Below, piece after piece: positions 29,580-43,355 of a DNA stretch of 64,000 nt. The number at the start of each line of letters is the position of its first letter. Within the stretch, counting starts at the first letter, position 1. A model generated the notes under the pieces. The model was given only the letters and a program-made list of their open reading frames with translations. It had not been told where the DNA came from and did not search any database. Source of the DNA: Providencia heimbachae ATCC 35613 (GTDB lineage Bacteria > Pseudomonadota > Gammaproteobacteria > Enterobacterales > Enterobacteriaceae); NCBI RefSeq assembly GCF_001655055.1, contig NZ_LXEW01000031.1, positions 62,001-126,000 on the forward strand, read 5' to 3'. The translations under genes were made by a program, and so were the position numbers.

Positions 29580-30974
29580 GTGTCACTTTCGCTTTGGCAG
29601 CAATGTCTTGCCCGATTGCAGGATGAACTACCTGCCACAGAATTCAGTATGTGGATACGTCCTCTTCAAGCTGAATTAAACGATAACACACTGGCACTTT
29701 ATGCCCCGAATCGTTTCGTCCTTGATTGGGTGAGAGACAAGTACATCAATAATATCAATGAACTGCTCAATGATTTTTGTGGTTCTGACGCACCTGCCCT
29801 ACACTTTGAAGTGGGCAATAAACCGCTTTCCGTTGCACCTGTGACCCCTCAGGTACGTAACACAAATAATACGCCAGCATTTGTGATGCCGTCATCTGCA
29901 CCAGTCAGGCCAAGTTGGGATAACTCAACCAAAGCACTACCAGACGTTGCTTATCGTTCAAATGTAAACCCTAAGCATACTTTTGATAACTTTGTTGAAG
30001 GTAAATCGAACCAACTCGCTCGCGCAGCAGCAAGACAAGTCGCAGAAAATCCGGGGAGTGCCTATAACCCACTATTCCTTTATGGTGGAACAGGTTTAGG
30101 TAAAACGCACTTATTACACGCAGTTGGCAACAGTATCATGCAGCATAAAGCCAATGCCCGCGTGGTTTACATGCACTCTGAACGATTTGTGCAAGATATG
30201 GTCAAAGCTTTACAGAACAATGCTATTGAAGAGTTCAAACGCTACTATCGTTCTGTTGATGCATTACTTATCGATGATATTCAGTTTTTTGCCAATAAAG
30301 AGCGTTCACAAGAAGAATTTTTTCACACATTCAACGCACTGCTTGAAGGCAATCAACAAATTATTTTGACATCGGACCGCTACCCTAAAGAAATAAATGG
30401 GGTAGAAGATCGCTTAAAATCCCGTTTTGGTTGGGGTTTGACTGTTGCGATAGAACCACCTGAATTAGAAACACGTGTTGCCATTCTAATGAAAAAAGCA
30501 GATGAGAATAAAATCCAACTGCCTGGCGAAGTGGCCTTTTTCATCGCAAAACGCTTACGCTCGAATGTCCGTGAGCTAGAAGGCGCATTAAACCGTGTTA
30601 TTGCCAATGCGAATTTTACAGGCCGTGCAATTACCATCGATTTTGTTCGAGAAGCATTGCGTGACCTACTTGCTCTACAAGAAAAGCTAGTAACTATCGA
30701 TAACATTCAGAAAACGGTTGCTGAGTATTATAAAATTAAGGTGGCCGATTTGCTTTCCAAACGTCGCTCTCGTTCTGTCGCTCGTCCGCGTCAGATGGCG
30801 ATGGCGCTGGCGAAGGAACTGACAAATCATAGTTTACCTGAAATCGGGGATGCCTTTGGCGGTCGTGACCATACTACGGTACTACACGCTTGTCGTAAAA
30901 TTGAACAATTACGAGAAGAAAGCCATGACATCAAAGAAGATTTTTCCAATCTAATCAGAACATTATCATCTTAA
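29580..30974 (+). CDS. dnaA: Chromosomal replication initiator DnaA
   Basis: A 464-residue initiator. Domain I (about 1-80) binds DnaB and DiaA, and a short variable domain II follows. Domain III has Walker [14 protein letters not shown] and Walker [10 protein letters not shown]. Domain IV ends with the DnaA-box-binding signature [15 protein letters not shown]. The start codon is GTG, as in E. coli, which fits limited, autoregulated expression. dnaN begins 5 bases after the stop. Confidence 0.99.
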   Translation: MSLSLWQQCLARLQDELPATEFSMWIRPLQAELNDNTLALYAPNRFVLDWVRDKYINNINELLNDFCGSDAPALHFEVGNKPLSVAPVTPQVRNTNNTPAFVMPSSAPVRPSWDNSTKALPDVAYRSNVNPKHTFDNFVEGKSNQLARAAARQVAENPGSAYNPLFLYGGTGLGKTHLLHAVGNSIMQHKANARVVYMHSERFVQDMVKALQNNAIEEFKRYYRSVDALLIDDIQFFANKERSQEEFFHTFNALLEGNQQIILTSDRYPKEINGVEDRLKSRFGWGLTVAIEPPELETRVAILMKKADENKIQLPGEVAFFIAKRLRSNVRELEGALNRVIANANFTGRAITIDFVREALRDLLALQEKLVTIDNIQKTVAEYYKIKVADLLSKRRSRSVARPRQMAMALAKELTNHSLPEIGDAFGGRDHTTVLHACRKIEQLREESHDIKEDFSNLIRTLSS

Positions 30975-30979
30975 TTGCT

Positions 30980-32080
30980 ATGAAATTTATAATCGAACGC
31001 GAGCAGTTATTAAAACCGTTACAACAGGTTAGTGGTCCTTTAGGTGGACGTCCGACTCTACCTATTTTAGGTAACCTTTTATTACAGGTAAAAGAAGGCA
31101 CCCTCCAACTCACAGGAACCGACCTAGAAATGGAGATGATGGCCAACGTTTCGCTAACTCAAGAACATGAAGTTGGTGCAACGACGGTTCCCGCACGCAA
31201 ATTTTTTGATATCTGGCGTGGCTTACCTGAAGGTTCTGAAATTCAAGTAGAGCTTAATGATGACCGGTTACTCGTCCGCTCAGGTCGTAGTCGCTTCTCA
31301 TTATCAACTCTACCTGCAGCCGACTTTCCGAATTTGGATGACTGGCAAAGTGAAGTTGAATTCTCTCTGCCGCAATCAATACTGAAACGGTTAATTGAGG
31401 CGACTCAGTTTTCAATGGCGCATCAAGACGTCCGTTATTACCTTAACGGCATGCTATTTGAAACTGAAGGGCAAATGCTCAGGACCGTTTCAACTGATGG
31501 GCACCGACTCGCGGTCTGTGCAATGGATATTGGCCAAGAATTGCCTTCTCATTCAGTCATCGTGCCTCGTAAAGGGGTAATGGAATTAATGCGCCTATTA
31601 GATGGCGGCGATGCCCTGCTGCAATTACAAATTGGCAGTAATAATATTCGCGCCCATGTTGGCGACTTTATTTTTACCTCTAAGTTGGTTGATGGCCGTT
31701 TCCCTGATTACCGTCGTGTTCTGCCAAAAAGTCCGGATAAAACCTTAGAAGCGCGCTGTGATTTACTTAAACAAGCGTTTTCACGAGCGGCAATTTTATC
31801 GAATGAAAAATTCCGTGGTGTTCGCTTATATTTCAGTGAAAACCAATTGCGTATCACGGCAAATAACCCAGAACAAGAAGAAGCTGAAGAAATCGTTGAT
31901 GTCAGCTATCACGGTACGGAAATGGAAATTGGCTTCAACGTCAGTTATATACTCGATGTTTTGAACGCCCTAAAAAGTGAAAACGTGAAGCTTCTGTTAA
32001 CCGATGCGGTTTCCAGTGTTCAAATTGAAGACGCTGCTAGCAATGCTGCTATGTATGTCGTCATGCCAATGCGTTTGTAA
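30980..32080 (+). CDS. dnaN: DNA polymerase III beta sliding clamp
   Basis: A 366-residue clamp subunit with three repeated domains. The start (MKFIIEREQLLKPLQQV) and the end (YVVMPMRL) are those of enterobacterial beta clamps, including the C-terminal residues lining the clamp-binding cleft. It tethers polymerases to DNA. It is cotranscribed between dnaA and recF with gaps of 5 and 9 bases. Confidence 0.99.
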   Translation: MKFIIEREQLLKPLQQVSGPLGGRPTLPILGNLLLQVKEGTLQLTGTDLEMEMMANVSLTQEHEVGATTVPARKFFDIWRGLPEGSEIQVELNDDRLLVRSGRSRFSLSTLPAADFPNLDDWQSEVEFSLPQSILKRLIEATQFSMAHQDVRYYLNGMLFETEGQMLRTVSTDGHRLAVCAMDIGQELPSHSVIVPRKGVMELMRLLDGGDALLQLQIGSNNIRAHVGDFIFTSKLVDGRFPDYRRVLPKSPDKTLEARCDLLKQAFSRAAILSNEKFRGVRLYFSENQLRITANNPEQEEAEEIVDVSYHGTEMEIGFNVSYILDVLNALKSENVKLLLTDAVSSVQIEDAASNAAMYVVMPMRL

Positions 32081-32089
32081 TCGTTCCTT

Positions 32090-35616
<3,527 letters not shown>

Positions 35617-35643
35617 TAACAATATTGAATGCTCAATATTGAT

Positions 35644-35680
35644 AAATAGCCCCTCGTTAAACTGAGGGGCTATTTTTTTA
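35644..35680 (+). terminator. Terminator of the dnaA-gyrB operon
   Basis: A 12-bp stem, AAATAGCCCCTC (35644-35655) with GAGGGGCTATTT (35664-35675), and an 8-base loop, followed by a T run. It is a textbook rho-independent terminator 28 bases after gyrB. Confidence 0.96.
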
Positions 35681-35896
35681 ATTTATTTTTCTTGTCGTTA
35701 TATATTAAAAAACAATTAATTTATAAAATTGAAAAATGGAACAAATCAAAATTCCAATGTAGATTACCAATAAAATGTTCGATTAAAAAACCAATGAATA
35801 ACGAATGAAATCTGAATATTATTGTCATTTAAACTTAACACTCTATAAATAAAATCTGGCGTACCAAAAATCACCACTTTTTATTATAGGACTATC
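35681..35896. other. AT-rich leader region of the phosphatase autotransporter
   Basis: About 215 AT-rich bases with no gene. A promoter for the autotransporter must lie here. TTGTCATTTAAACTTAACA at 35822-35840 vaguely resembles one half of a Pho box but lacks a second good repeat. An AGGA ribosome-binding site (35888-35891) precedes the start codon. Confidence 0.45.
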
Positions 35897-38824
35897 ATGA
35901 ATATAAATTTTATTTCCTCGGTTCTAATATCGATTTCAATTTCATTTATTAACCCATCCGCCGCCAACACCGACCAATTAACCATTGAAAAAGACATTAT
36001 TAATAAGAGGAATGGCTGGCTTGATAATATTAAAAAAAATATTATTAATGAAACGCCTGTCAACGATTCAAAAATCGCACAATGGGATAAATTAATTAGT
36101 AATGAGTACACTAAAACTTCAGGAGAACGAAAAGCACTCGCCGAAAGAGACAAATCACAAAATGAAAATTATCTTTTCAATACTTATCAAGATAAAATAT
36201 TTGGAGAAAATAAACATCCGATTAGTTTAAATAAAAATATCGATTATCATAACATTAGGATTTTGTATGATTCAGCAACGCGAGCCTATGACAATAATAA
36301 AAAGCGGCTACGCTCCATAGACTTTATACTTAAAGATCACTTTCAGAGAGGACGTCCCTACCAAGTTATCGATGATAATGGAAACTATCACGATAATTAT
36401 TCTAAAATAAAAGGCTCATCCTACCCCAGTGGACATACTTGGAATGGTTTTAAACAGGCTTCTACCCTCGCCGTTATCTTTCCAGAAAAAGGCAGTGAGA
36501 TTTTTGCACGAGCCATTGAATATGGGGAAAGCCGCGTGATTGTTGGCGCACATTTCGCAACAGATACCATTGCATCACGAGTGGGTAATTATTATCTATT
36601 AGCCCAACTACTATCTAATGATGAAATAACAAAATCATTTGTAGCATCCGCCAAAAATACACGAAGCCAGATATCTTCCTTATGCCAAAAAGAGATTAAA
36701 CATTGTTTAGCGCCATCCGATCATAATATCAAAAGCAATTTAGGTGATTACGAACGAGGTAGTAATCAAATAGCATCAAAAATAATGCCTAATGACCTAC
36801 CTAAAGAATCAAATTATTTACTACGCTTACGCTTTCCTTATCTTAATGAAAAACAGCGACAAAGCATTTTAGCGAGTACCGCTTACCCGAGTCATTCAAT
36901 TGCAGGCTGGAATATTAAAAAAGGCAACCCTAATAGCTATTGGGGATTGATTAACTTACCTAAAGCTTATAATGGCCCCGCTTATTTATACGATGACTTT
37001 ATTGTAAATCAAAGCACCAATGATTTTGATATTGCTAATTTTGGTGAATTTGATGAATGGAAAAACAACATTAGTGGAAATGGTAAGTTAATTAAAAAAG
37101 GGAATGGTACACTTATCTTGTCAGGTGAAAATAACTTTTCTAGTATTGATGTTACTCAAGGTCAATTAATCTTAACAGGAAAAAATAGTTATACCCAAAA
37201 GTCGACCATTAATAGTGGGTCATTACTTGTCAAAGGCCAACTCAATTCACCATTAGAGGTCAATCATGGCCAACTCATATTAGGTGATGGACAGATTAAC
37301 GCCCCCGTTAGCGCTAATAACATGGCTATTATTACCGGCAATGGGCATGTACGTCAGCTAATGGTTAATCGTGGTGCAACTGTTTCTCCAGGACACTCAA
37401 TTGGTACAATTAAAATCTTCGATACCGTGACTTTCCAGCCCGATAGCAACTATTTAGTAGAGATTAATACCAAAAATAAAAGTGACCAAATTACTAGCCA
37501 AGGCGTTGCTATCCTCAAAGGTGGCACAGTTCAGGTTTCACTCGAGAATAAACAAGACAGCCTTACTCAGAAAAACATCAATGACATGTTCAATACTCAA
37601 TACACAATTTTATCCGCCGATAAAGGCATTGTGGGTAAATTTGATCATGTAAAGCCCAATTATCTGTTTATCGGTGCAACATTAGATTACTCACCGAAAG
37701 ATGTGACGCTTAAATTAGGTCGTAATCACACGACTTTTGCCAGTATCACAGCAACTGAAAACCAAAAATCGGTAGCACACGCCCTCGATAATCTTCCGGC
37801 AAGTCACTCTCTTTATCAACGTATCTTAAAAAGTGATTCAAAACGGGATGCACAAACGGTATTTAGTACTCTAACAGGACAAATACATGCAGATGTATTA
37901 TCAAACCAAATAAATCATAGCCGACAAATTAGAGAAACGCTGTTAGAACAGACGCGCTTATCTGAATCATTAAATAAAACAAAAGAACTGAATGATAACA
38001 GAGGGAATGTATGGACAAAAATTCTCTATGATTGGGATAAAACGACTCATGATGGTAATGCTAACGGCTACACATCATCGACTTATGGTGTATTTGTCGG
38101 GGCAGATCAACACTTATTAAACGATAAGGTCACTCTCGGTTTAGCGGCGGGCTTTACGCAAACTACGCTATCTGCACAACAGAGTCAAAGTCACAGTAAT
38201 AACAGCCATTTAGCGGTTTATGGCGGGTTATTACTAGACCCTATCATCCTTAGAGCTGGGTTAGGGCATAGCATTCATCGCATTCAGACTAACCGTTCAG
38301 TTTACAATGGATCACAATTAGCCAATAACTCGGCTAATTATTATGCAAATACAAGCCAATCGTTTATTGAAATCGCATATCCATTTAGTCACAAAGCAGT
38401 CAATATCGAACCGTTCACCCGCTTCGCCTATATTAATGCAACAAATAATGCCTTCAATGAACAGCGTCGCGAAACATCCCTACAAGGGCGTAAACAACAT
38501 ACTGATACCGTATTATCCACATTAGGTCTTCGTATTGGTAATCAATGGAAGTTAGGTCAAAAATCAAGTATTGACCTGAATGGGGAGGCCAGCTGGCAGC
38601 ATCAATATGGTCGTCTAGATAGACGTATCAAGCTGAACTTCACGGATACAACATCATCATTTATATCACAGTCCGTACCCGCATCACCTCATGGACTCAC
38701 AATGAAAATTGGCGCAAATATCAATATAAATGAAAGCACTAAGCTAACATTTGACTATAATAAACTCATATCAAAATATTATAGTGACAATAATATTGAT
38801 GCAAAAATATCAATCGTCTTTTAA
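35897..38824 (+). CDS. Autotransporter with class A acid-phosphatase (PAP2) passenger
   Basis: A 975-residue type Va secreted protein. A signal peptide (about 1-23) is followed by a PAP2 phosphatase domain with all three phosphatase motifs: KDHFQRGRP (K-x6-RP, about residue 146), YPSGHTW (PSGH, about 177) and SRVIVGAHFATD (SR-x5-H-x3-D, about 211). A passenger beta-helix stretch with a GKLIKKGNGTLILSGENNFS-type PATR motif (about 395-415) and a C-terminal beta-barrel (about 700-975, ending KISIVF) complete the architecture. The enzyme is probably exposed on or released from the cell surface, hydrolysing phosphomonoesters. It is more AT-rich than gyrB next door. Substrate and whether the passenger is cleaved are unknown. 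Confidence 0.9.
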   Translation: MNINFISSVLISISISFINPSAANTDQLTIEKDIINKRNGWLDNIKKNIINETPVNDSKIAQWDKLISNEYTKTSGERKALAERDKSQNENYLFNTYQDKIFGENKHPISLNKNIDYHNIRILYDSATRAYDNNKKRLRSIDFILKDHFQRGRPYQVIDDNGNYHDNYSKIKGSSYPSGHTWNGFKQASTLAVIFPEKGSEIFARAIEYGESRVIVGAHFATDTIASRVGNYYLLAQLLSNDEITKSFVASAKNTRSQISSLCQKEIKHCLAPSDHNIKSNLGDYERGSNQIASKIMPNDLPKESNYLLRLRFPYLNEKQRQSILASTAYPSHSIAGWNIKKGNPNSYWGLINLPKAYNGPAYLYDDFIVNQSTNDFDIANFGEFDEWKNNISGNGKLIKKGNGTLILSGENNFSSIDVTQGQLILTGKNSYTQKSTINSGSLLVKGQLNSPLEVNHGQLILGDGQINAPVSANNMAIITGNGHVRQLMVNRGATVSPGHSIGTIKIFDTVTFQPDSNYLVEINTKNKSDQITSQGVAILKGGTVQVSLENKQDSLTQKNINDMFNTQYTILSADKGIVGKFDHVKPNYLFIGATLDYSPKDVTLKLGRNHTTFASITATENQKSVAHALDNLPASHSLYQRILKSDSKRDAQTVFSTLTGQIHADVLSNQINHSRQIRETLLEQTRLSESLNKTKELNDNRGNVWTKILYDWDKTTHDGNANGYTSSTYGVFVGADQHLLNDKVTLGLAAGFTQTTLSAQQSQSHSNNSHLAVYGGLLLDPIILRAGLGHSIHRIQTNRSVYNGSQLANNSANYYANTSQSFIEIAYPFSHKAVNIEPFTRFAYINATNNAFNEQRRETSLQGRKQHTDTVLSTLGLRIGNQWKLGQKSSIDLNGEASWQHQYGRLDRRIKLNFTDTTSSFISQSVPASPHGLTMKIGANININESTKLTFDYNKLISKYYSDNNIDAKISIVF

Positions 38825-38831
38825 TTAAGCT

Positions 38832-38862
38832 ATCCCTCTCATTTTATTGGGGGGGATTCTTT
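38832..38862 (+). terminator. Possible terminator after the autotransporter
   Basis: ATCCCTC (38832-38838) pairs with GGGGGAT (38851-38857), with one G-T wobble, and is followed by TCTTTG. It is a weak but well-placed hairpin 8 bases past the stop. Confidence 0.55.
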
Positions 38863-39037
38863 GTCATGACTTAACATCACGCTATTTTACAGTTTTTTAC
38901 GCCACTATTTTGATTATCTTATCTTTTTTCATGTTATAAACACTCCGTACTCAACGTTAATCAAATGTAATATCAAAAAACGATATAGCATCTTTAAACA
39001 GAAAACAAAGCAAGGTCAGCGATACATAAAAAGACAA

Positions 39038-40624
39038 ATGATGATACGCCAATTAATTGTTCCACTTTATTTTTTATTGATATCCATTATTCCAATGTTA
39101 TTCAGTGGGGATATCAGTCTAGTAGCAAACATCGCGATAGTGGTTTCAGGCACACTGATCATGATGTTATGTGCCGGTGTCTATCGCTTTATACTCGGTA
39201 AGGTCTTTACTGCCTTTGCTGGGATATTGTGGGCGCTAAACTTATCAGTCTCTTTCTTCTTTTATCAAAAACACGATATTCAATTTTCATCTTCTATTGC
39301 CGAAACATTTATCAACACCAATAGCAGTGAAACTGTCGGCATGCTTTCTTACAATATCGGTTATGTGATTTTTTATCTTCTTGTTTTTGCAGTTTATTTT
39401 ATTAGCATTCATCATTTTTCCAAATATGTCACTCGCCAAGGTATTATCGCCAGTAGCGCGCTGTTATGTGGATATTTACTGTCTATACCCCTGTACTATT
39501 CTTCTTTACTAACAAAACCCGATAGCCATTTGCTGCTCGGGGAAAAATACTTACTTCATACTCCTTTTTATAATGCTGCGGCACTCGTAAAAAATTTATA
39601 TGAAAACCGTGGGATCCGAAAAATATCCTCACAAATTGTCTCTTTTAACTATGATAAAAAAGAAACTGATGCTGAAATTTATGTTTTGGTGATCGGTGAG
39701 TCTGTGCGTCGCGATCACATGAGCCTGTATGGCTACCAATATGACACAACACCAAACTTGAATAACCGTAAGCCTCAAATGTTAAATTTTGAGCAGGCCT
39801 ATTCCCCTGCGCCTGTCACCATTTTATCTGTTCCTATTTCATTATCTAATATTCGCTTTGAGCAAATGCAGGATAAAAAACACTATGCCGATAACATTAT
39901 TTCTTTAGCCAATCATGCCGGTTTTAAAACCTATTGGCTGAGTAATCAAGGGAAAACAAATAAAAAAACCAGTGTGATTTCAGCAATAGCAAGCATGGCT
40001 CAAAAGAAAAAATGGAATGAATTTGTCGGTTATGATGAAGAGTTATTCGACTACTTTGATGAGGTACTCAACGATACAACATCGCAAAAAAAATTAATTG
40101 TTTTGCATACCTATGGAAGCCATGAACCGGCTTGTAATCGCTTCCCTCAAGACGAGTTAAAAACATTTAGTGGGCTAGAAGATGACGATTGTTACGATAG
40201 TTCTATTGCCTATACTGATAAATTTTTAGATAAATTAATGCAACAACTTGATGGTAAACCCGCGACACTGATGTATTTCTCTGATCACGCCCTGCAACGA
40301 TTAGATAAAGATAATAATGTGCATTATCATCATGGGGTGAATAACCCAAGAAAAGAGTCGTATGAAATCCCATTATTTATTTGGTATAGCCAGACGACCT
40401 CAAAACCATCATTAAATACTGCGGCACTCAATGCACCCTATTCAACTGCCAATAATTATTGGCTAATCAGTGATTGGCTAGGAATAAAACAGCGTGCTTC
40501 ACAAGCCTGCTTATCGCCACTAAGAAGTTGCTATCAACCCCAAAAACAGATCAAGGTCATTGATGGGAACCGAAACCCTTTACCCATAGGGACATTACCT
40601 TCGGAAAAAATAGATCCCCAATGA
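39038..40624 (+). CDS. Phosphoethanolamine transferase-like membrane enzyme (sulfatase family)
   Basis: A 528-residue inner-membrane protein: about five N-terminal helices (residues 1-165), then a periplasmic alkaline-phosphatase-type catalytic domain. Metal-site and nucleophile motifs are visible: VIGESVRRDHMSLYGY (Glu near 220), YSPAPVTILSVPISL with a candidate Thr nucleophile near 261, YFSDHALQ, and HYHHGVNNP. The family (EptA/B/C, OpgE) moves phosphoethanolamine from phosphatidylethanolamine to lipid A, core sugars or periplasmic glucans. The length is like OpgE/YbiP (527), but the substrate cannot be assigned. No obvious Shine-Dalgarno sequence precedes the paired ATG codons. It converges on asd. 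Confidence 0.83.
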   Translation: MMIRQLIVPLYFLLISIIPMLFSGDISLVANIAIVVSGTLIMMLCAGVYRFILGKVFTAFAGILWALNLSVSFFFYQKHDIQFSSSIAETFINTNSSETVGMLSYNIGYVIFYLLVFAVYFISIHHFSKYVTRQGIIASSALLCGYLLSIPLYYSSLLTKPDSHLLLGEKYLLHTPFYNAAALVKNLYENRGIRKISSQIVSFNYDKKETDAEIYVLVIGESVRRDHMSLYGYQYDTTPNLNNRKPQMLNFEQAYSPAPVTILSVPISLSNIRFEQMQDKKHYADNIISLANHAGFKTYWLSNQGKTNKKTSVISAIASMAQKKKWNEFVGYDEELFDYFDEVLNDTTSQKKLIVLHTYGSHEPACNRFPQDELKTFSGLEDDDCYDSSIAYTDKFLDKLMQQLDGKPATLMYFSDHALQRLDKDNNVHYHHGVNNPRKESYEIPLFIWYSQTTSKPSLNTAALNAPYSTANNYWLISDWLGIKQRASQACLSPLRSCYQPQKQIKVIDGNRNPLPIGTLPSEKIDPQ

Positions 40625-40636
40625 TAAGTATTCAAT

Positions 40637-40687
40637 AAAAAACTGTACCCTAATCAGTCATCATTAACTTTTCGGATACAGTTTTAA
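40637..40687. terminator. Bidirectional terminator between the transferase gene and asd
   Basis: AAAACTGTA plus CC (40639-40649) pairs with GG plus TACAGTTTT (40674-40685) around a 24-base loop. T-rich ends occur on both strands. A second small hairpin, TATCACG/CGTGATA (40697-40717), lies nearer the asd stop. Confidence 0.7.
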
Positions 40688-40727
40688 TGTTTCAAATATC
40701 ACGTGCTACCCGTGATAAATTAAAAAC

Positions 40728-41843
40728 CTACAATAAGATCCTTAACATACGGCGTAGGGGCTCAGCAGCTCCCCACAACAATTGGTCACCGACCGTAAAG
40801 GCTGATAAGTATTCTGGCCCCATATTCAATTTACGCAGACGGCCTACTGGTGTACTTAGTGTTCCGGTTACTGCCGCAGGAGTTAACTCACGCATGGTAA
40901 TTTCACGGTCATTAGGCACTACTTTTACCCATTCGTTATGGGAAGCAAGAAGTTGCTCAATTTCTTTCAGCTCAATGTCTTTTTTCAGCTTCAGCGTGAA
41001 TGCTTGGCTATGACAACGTAATGCCCCAACACGAACACACAAACCATCGACCGGAATGATATTTTTCCCCGTCGCTAAGATTTTATTGCTCTCCGCTTGG
41101 CCTTTCCACTCTTCACGGCTTTGACCATTTTCCAATGCTTTATCAATCCAAGGGATCAGGCTACCCGCTAACGGAACACCAAACGCATCGGTAGGCATTG
41201 AACCGCTACGGGTAAAGTCTGTGACTTTTTTCTCAATGTCTAAAATAGCAGAAGCTGGGTTTTGTAACTCTTTCGCCACTTGAGTGTGCAAAGACCCCAT
41301 TTGGGACAGCAGCTCACGCATATTACGTGCACCCGCCCCTGATGCGGCTTGATAGGTTGCTACAGAAGCCCATTCAACTAAGTTGTTAGTAAACAAACCA
41401 CCTAAAGACATCAGCATCAAGCTGACCGTACAGTTACCACCAACAAAGGTCTTAATGCCGTTATTTAATCCATCTTGGATATGCTGATGGTTAACTGGGT
41501 CAAGAATAATAATCGCATCATCTTTCATACGCAAAGAAGAGGCAGCATCAATCCAGTAGCCATTCCAGCCGGATGCGCGCAGTTTTGGGTATACTTCATT
41601 GGTATAGTCACCGCCTTGGCAACTAATAATAATGTCTAATGATTTTAGTGCATCAATATCAAAGGCATCTTGTAAAACGCCGCGATGACCGCCGAAAACA
41701 GGGGCTTCAGTACCCTGTTGAGAGGTCGTAAAAAACACAGGATGAATCGCATTAAAGTCACCTTCTTCAACCATTCTCTGCATCAACACTGAGCCGACCA
41801 TGCCTCGCCAGCCGATAAATCCTACATTTTTCATTCTATTCAC
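40728..41843 (-). CDS. asd: Aspartate-semialdehyde dehydrogenase
   Basis: A 371-residue NADPH-dependent enzyme reducing aspartyl-4-phosphate to the semialdehyde for Lys/DAP, Met and Thr synthesis. It has an N-terminal nucleotide loop [16 protein letters not shown], the catalytic Cys in [15 protein letters not shown] (about 136) and the catalytic His in [17 protein letters not shown]. Length is close to E. coli Asd (367). Its upstream gap is shared with mdtL. Confidence 0.97.
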   Translation of the reverse strand: MNRMKNVGFIGWRGMVGSVLMQRMVEEGDFNAIHPVFFTTSQQGTEAPVFGGHRGVLQDAFDIDALKSLDIIISCQGGDYTNEVYPKLRASGWNGYWIDAASSLRMKDDAIIILDPVNHQHIQDGLNNGIKTFVGGNCTVSLMLMSLGGLFTNNLVEWASVATYQAASGAGARNMRELLSQMGSLHTQVAKELQNPASAILDIEKKVTDFTRSGSMPTDAFGVPLAGSLIPWIDKALENGQSREEWKGQAESNKILATGKNIIPVDGLCVRVGALRCHSQAFTLKLKKDIELKEIEQLLASHNEWVKVVPNDREITMRELTPAAVTGTLSTPVGRLRKLNMGPEYLSAFTVGDQLLWGAAEPLRRMLRILL

Positions 41844-42167
41844 CCTGTCTATTTAAAATTTTGACTCAAGAAATTTCTAGTTTCGACTTTATTGCCCTTA
41901 ATAAGCCGTATTTTTACAAAACTTATCCGCAATAATGAAAATCGAAGCTGGAAACTTATCGGCTGTATTAAAACTGACAAAATATGCACCGGTGTGCAAG
42001 TGAATTTCATCACTAATAATAAGAAGATTAGTAATTACGCTAATGATCGAAAAAATTTAAGTCCTTTTTTCCAAATTGGAAAACCGCCTTTTACAATTAA
42101 TCAATATATTGATTAGCTACTTGAGCTTAAAATCAGGCTTATTTATCATCAAGATATGGTTGTAATC
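41844..42167. promoter_or_regulatory. Divergent asd/mdtL intergenic region
   Basis: About 320 bases containing the start regions of asd (leftward) and mdtL (rightward). A 74-codon frame at 41892-42116 has no recognisable product and no ribosome-binding site, and is considered spurious. I found no lysine riboswitch signature. No promoter could be fixed with confidence. Confidence 0.45.
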
Positions 42168-43355
42168 ATGAACAAATATGTTCTTTTTAGTTTTTGGATA
42201 ATCCTTATTTATCCTTTAGGCGTTGATTTACACTTAACAGGCATCCCACTTATCGCAATTGATTTACAAGCCAATGAAAGCCAACTGCATATGGCTTTTT
42301 CTATCTATCTTGCTGGAATGGCATCAACCATGCTCGTTGCAGGCTGGTGCGCGGATCATATAGGACGAAAACCGGTCATACTCGTTGGCGCTACCTTTTT
42401 TGCAATCGCATCCATAATGGCGGGGTCTGCCTCAACCATTACCGTATTTTTAGCGGCTCGTTTCTTACAGGGAATTGGGGCCGGTTTTTGTTATGTCGTA
42501 ACATTCGCATTATTACGTGATGTGCTATCTGCACAAGTGCGAACAAAAGTTTTATCGGCAATGAATGGAGTCACCTGTATTGCCCCGGTACTTGCGCCTG
42601 TTATTGGTTTCGCTATTTTGTTGTTTTTTCATTGGTCAGTTATGTTCTACTTTATGGCGGCCTATGCCATATTAAGTATCATATTCTGCTTAGTGAGCAT
42701 CAAAGAAACCAAACCGACTATCGCCTTAAATACCGCAAAAACTTCATTAGAGGTTAATGATTCGAGTGAAAACTTACTCAACCACTTTTTTGTTTCTCGT
42801 TTAATTATTTCCTGCTTTGGTATGGCAGTGATCTTAACCTATGTAAACGTATCGCCAATTATTTTGATGGGTAATCTCCACTTTACAACGGGGCAGTATT
42901 CTACCGCGATGACCTTATTGGCGATGGTTAGTATGGCAACCTCCTTTTTAATGCCAACGCTAATTTCTATTTTTAGAAGCCAAGCTATTTTATATGTCGC
43001 TCTTTGCTTATTTTTATTTAATGCCTTAATTTTATTGATATATCTATTTTCATTCGATCACTTAGCGCTGTTATTCATTGCTTTTGCTTTTTGTGGCGTT
43101 GGTTTTTCGATGCTATTCGGGATAATCATGAGCCAAGCCCTATCGCCTTTTACTAAAAGAGCAGGAATTGCCAGTTCTGTTCTCGCCATTTCTCAGCTCA
43201 GCTTTGCTTCATTTTATATTTGGATGATGGGTTGGATTGGCGTACAGTCACTCAATATGCTTTTTATCATCTTACTTGCAGCTGGTACGCTAGGAATAAT
43301 ATTACTAAAAATACCCGCTCCTCAGGCCAGTAAAAAGGTAGCCATCTGTGAATAA
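42168..43355 (+). CDS. mdtL: Multidrug efflux MFS transporter MdtL
   Basis: A 395-residue, 12-helix drug:H+ antiporter of the Bcr/CflA branch. It aligns with E. coli MdtL along its length, including YPLGVDLHLTGIPLIAIDL, the loop GWCADHIGRKPVIL after TM2, and GIGAGFCYVVTFALLRD. The ATG at 42168 gives the family start; the ATG at 42156 adds four residues (MVVI) without a better ribosome site. It overlaps the next gene, yidZ, by 8 bases, the same pair as in E. coli, where they follow tnaAB. Confidence 0.9.
   Translation: MNKYVLFSFWIILIYPLGVDLHLTGIPLIAIDLQANESQLHMAFSIYLAGMASTMLVAGWCADHIGRKPVILVGATFFAIASIMAGSASTITVFLAARFLQGIGAGFCYVVTFALLRDVLSAQVRTKVLSAMNGVTCIAPVLAPVIGFAILLFFHWSVMFYFMAAYAILSIIFCLVSIKETKPTIALNTAKTSLEVNDSSENLLNHFFVSRLIISCFGMAVILTYVNVSPIILMGNLHFTTGQYSTAMTLLAMVSMATSFLMPTLISIFRSQAILYVALCLFLFNALILLIYLFSFDHLALLFIAFAFCGVGFSMLFGIIMSQALSPFTKRAGIASSVLAISQLSFASFYIWMMGWIGVQSLNMLFIILLAAGTLGIILLKIPAPQASKKVAICE

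Noticed and set aside
35822-35840. Pho-box-like TTGTCAT upstream of the phosphatase autotransporter
   Set aside because: Only one 7-bp half resembles the consensus and the second is poor. Phosphate control is tempting but unsupported.
41892-42116. A 74-residue frame between asd and mdtL
   Set aside because: No ribosome-binding site, no recognisable domain, low-complexity basic composition. It lies where two divergent promoters must be.
41844-42167. A lysine riboswitch ahead of asd
   Set aside because: I could not find the conserved lysine-aptamer core or a leader terminator on the asd strand.
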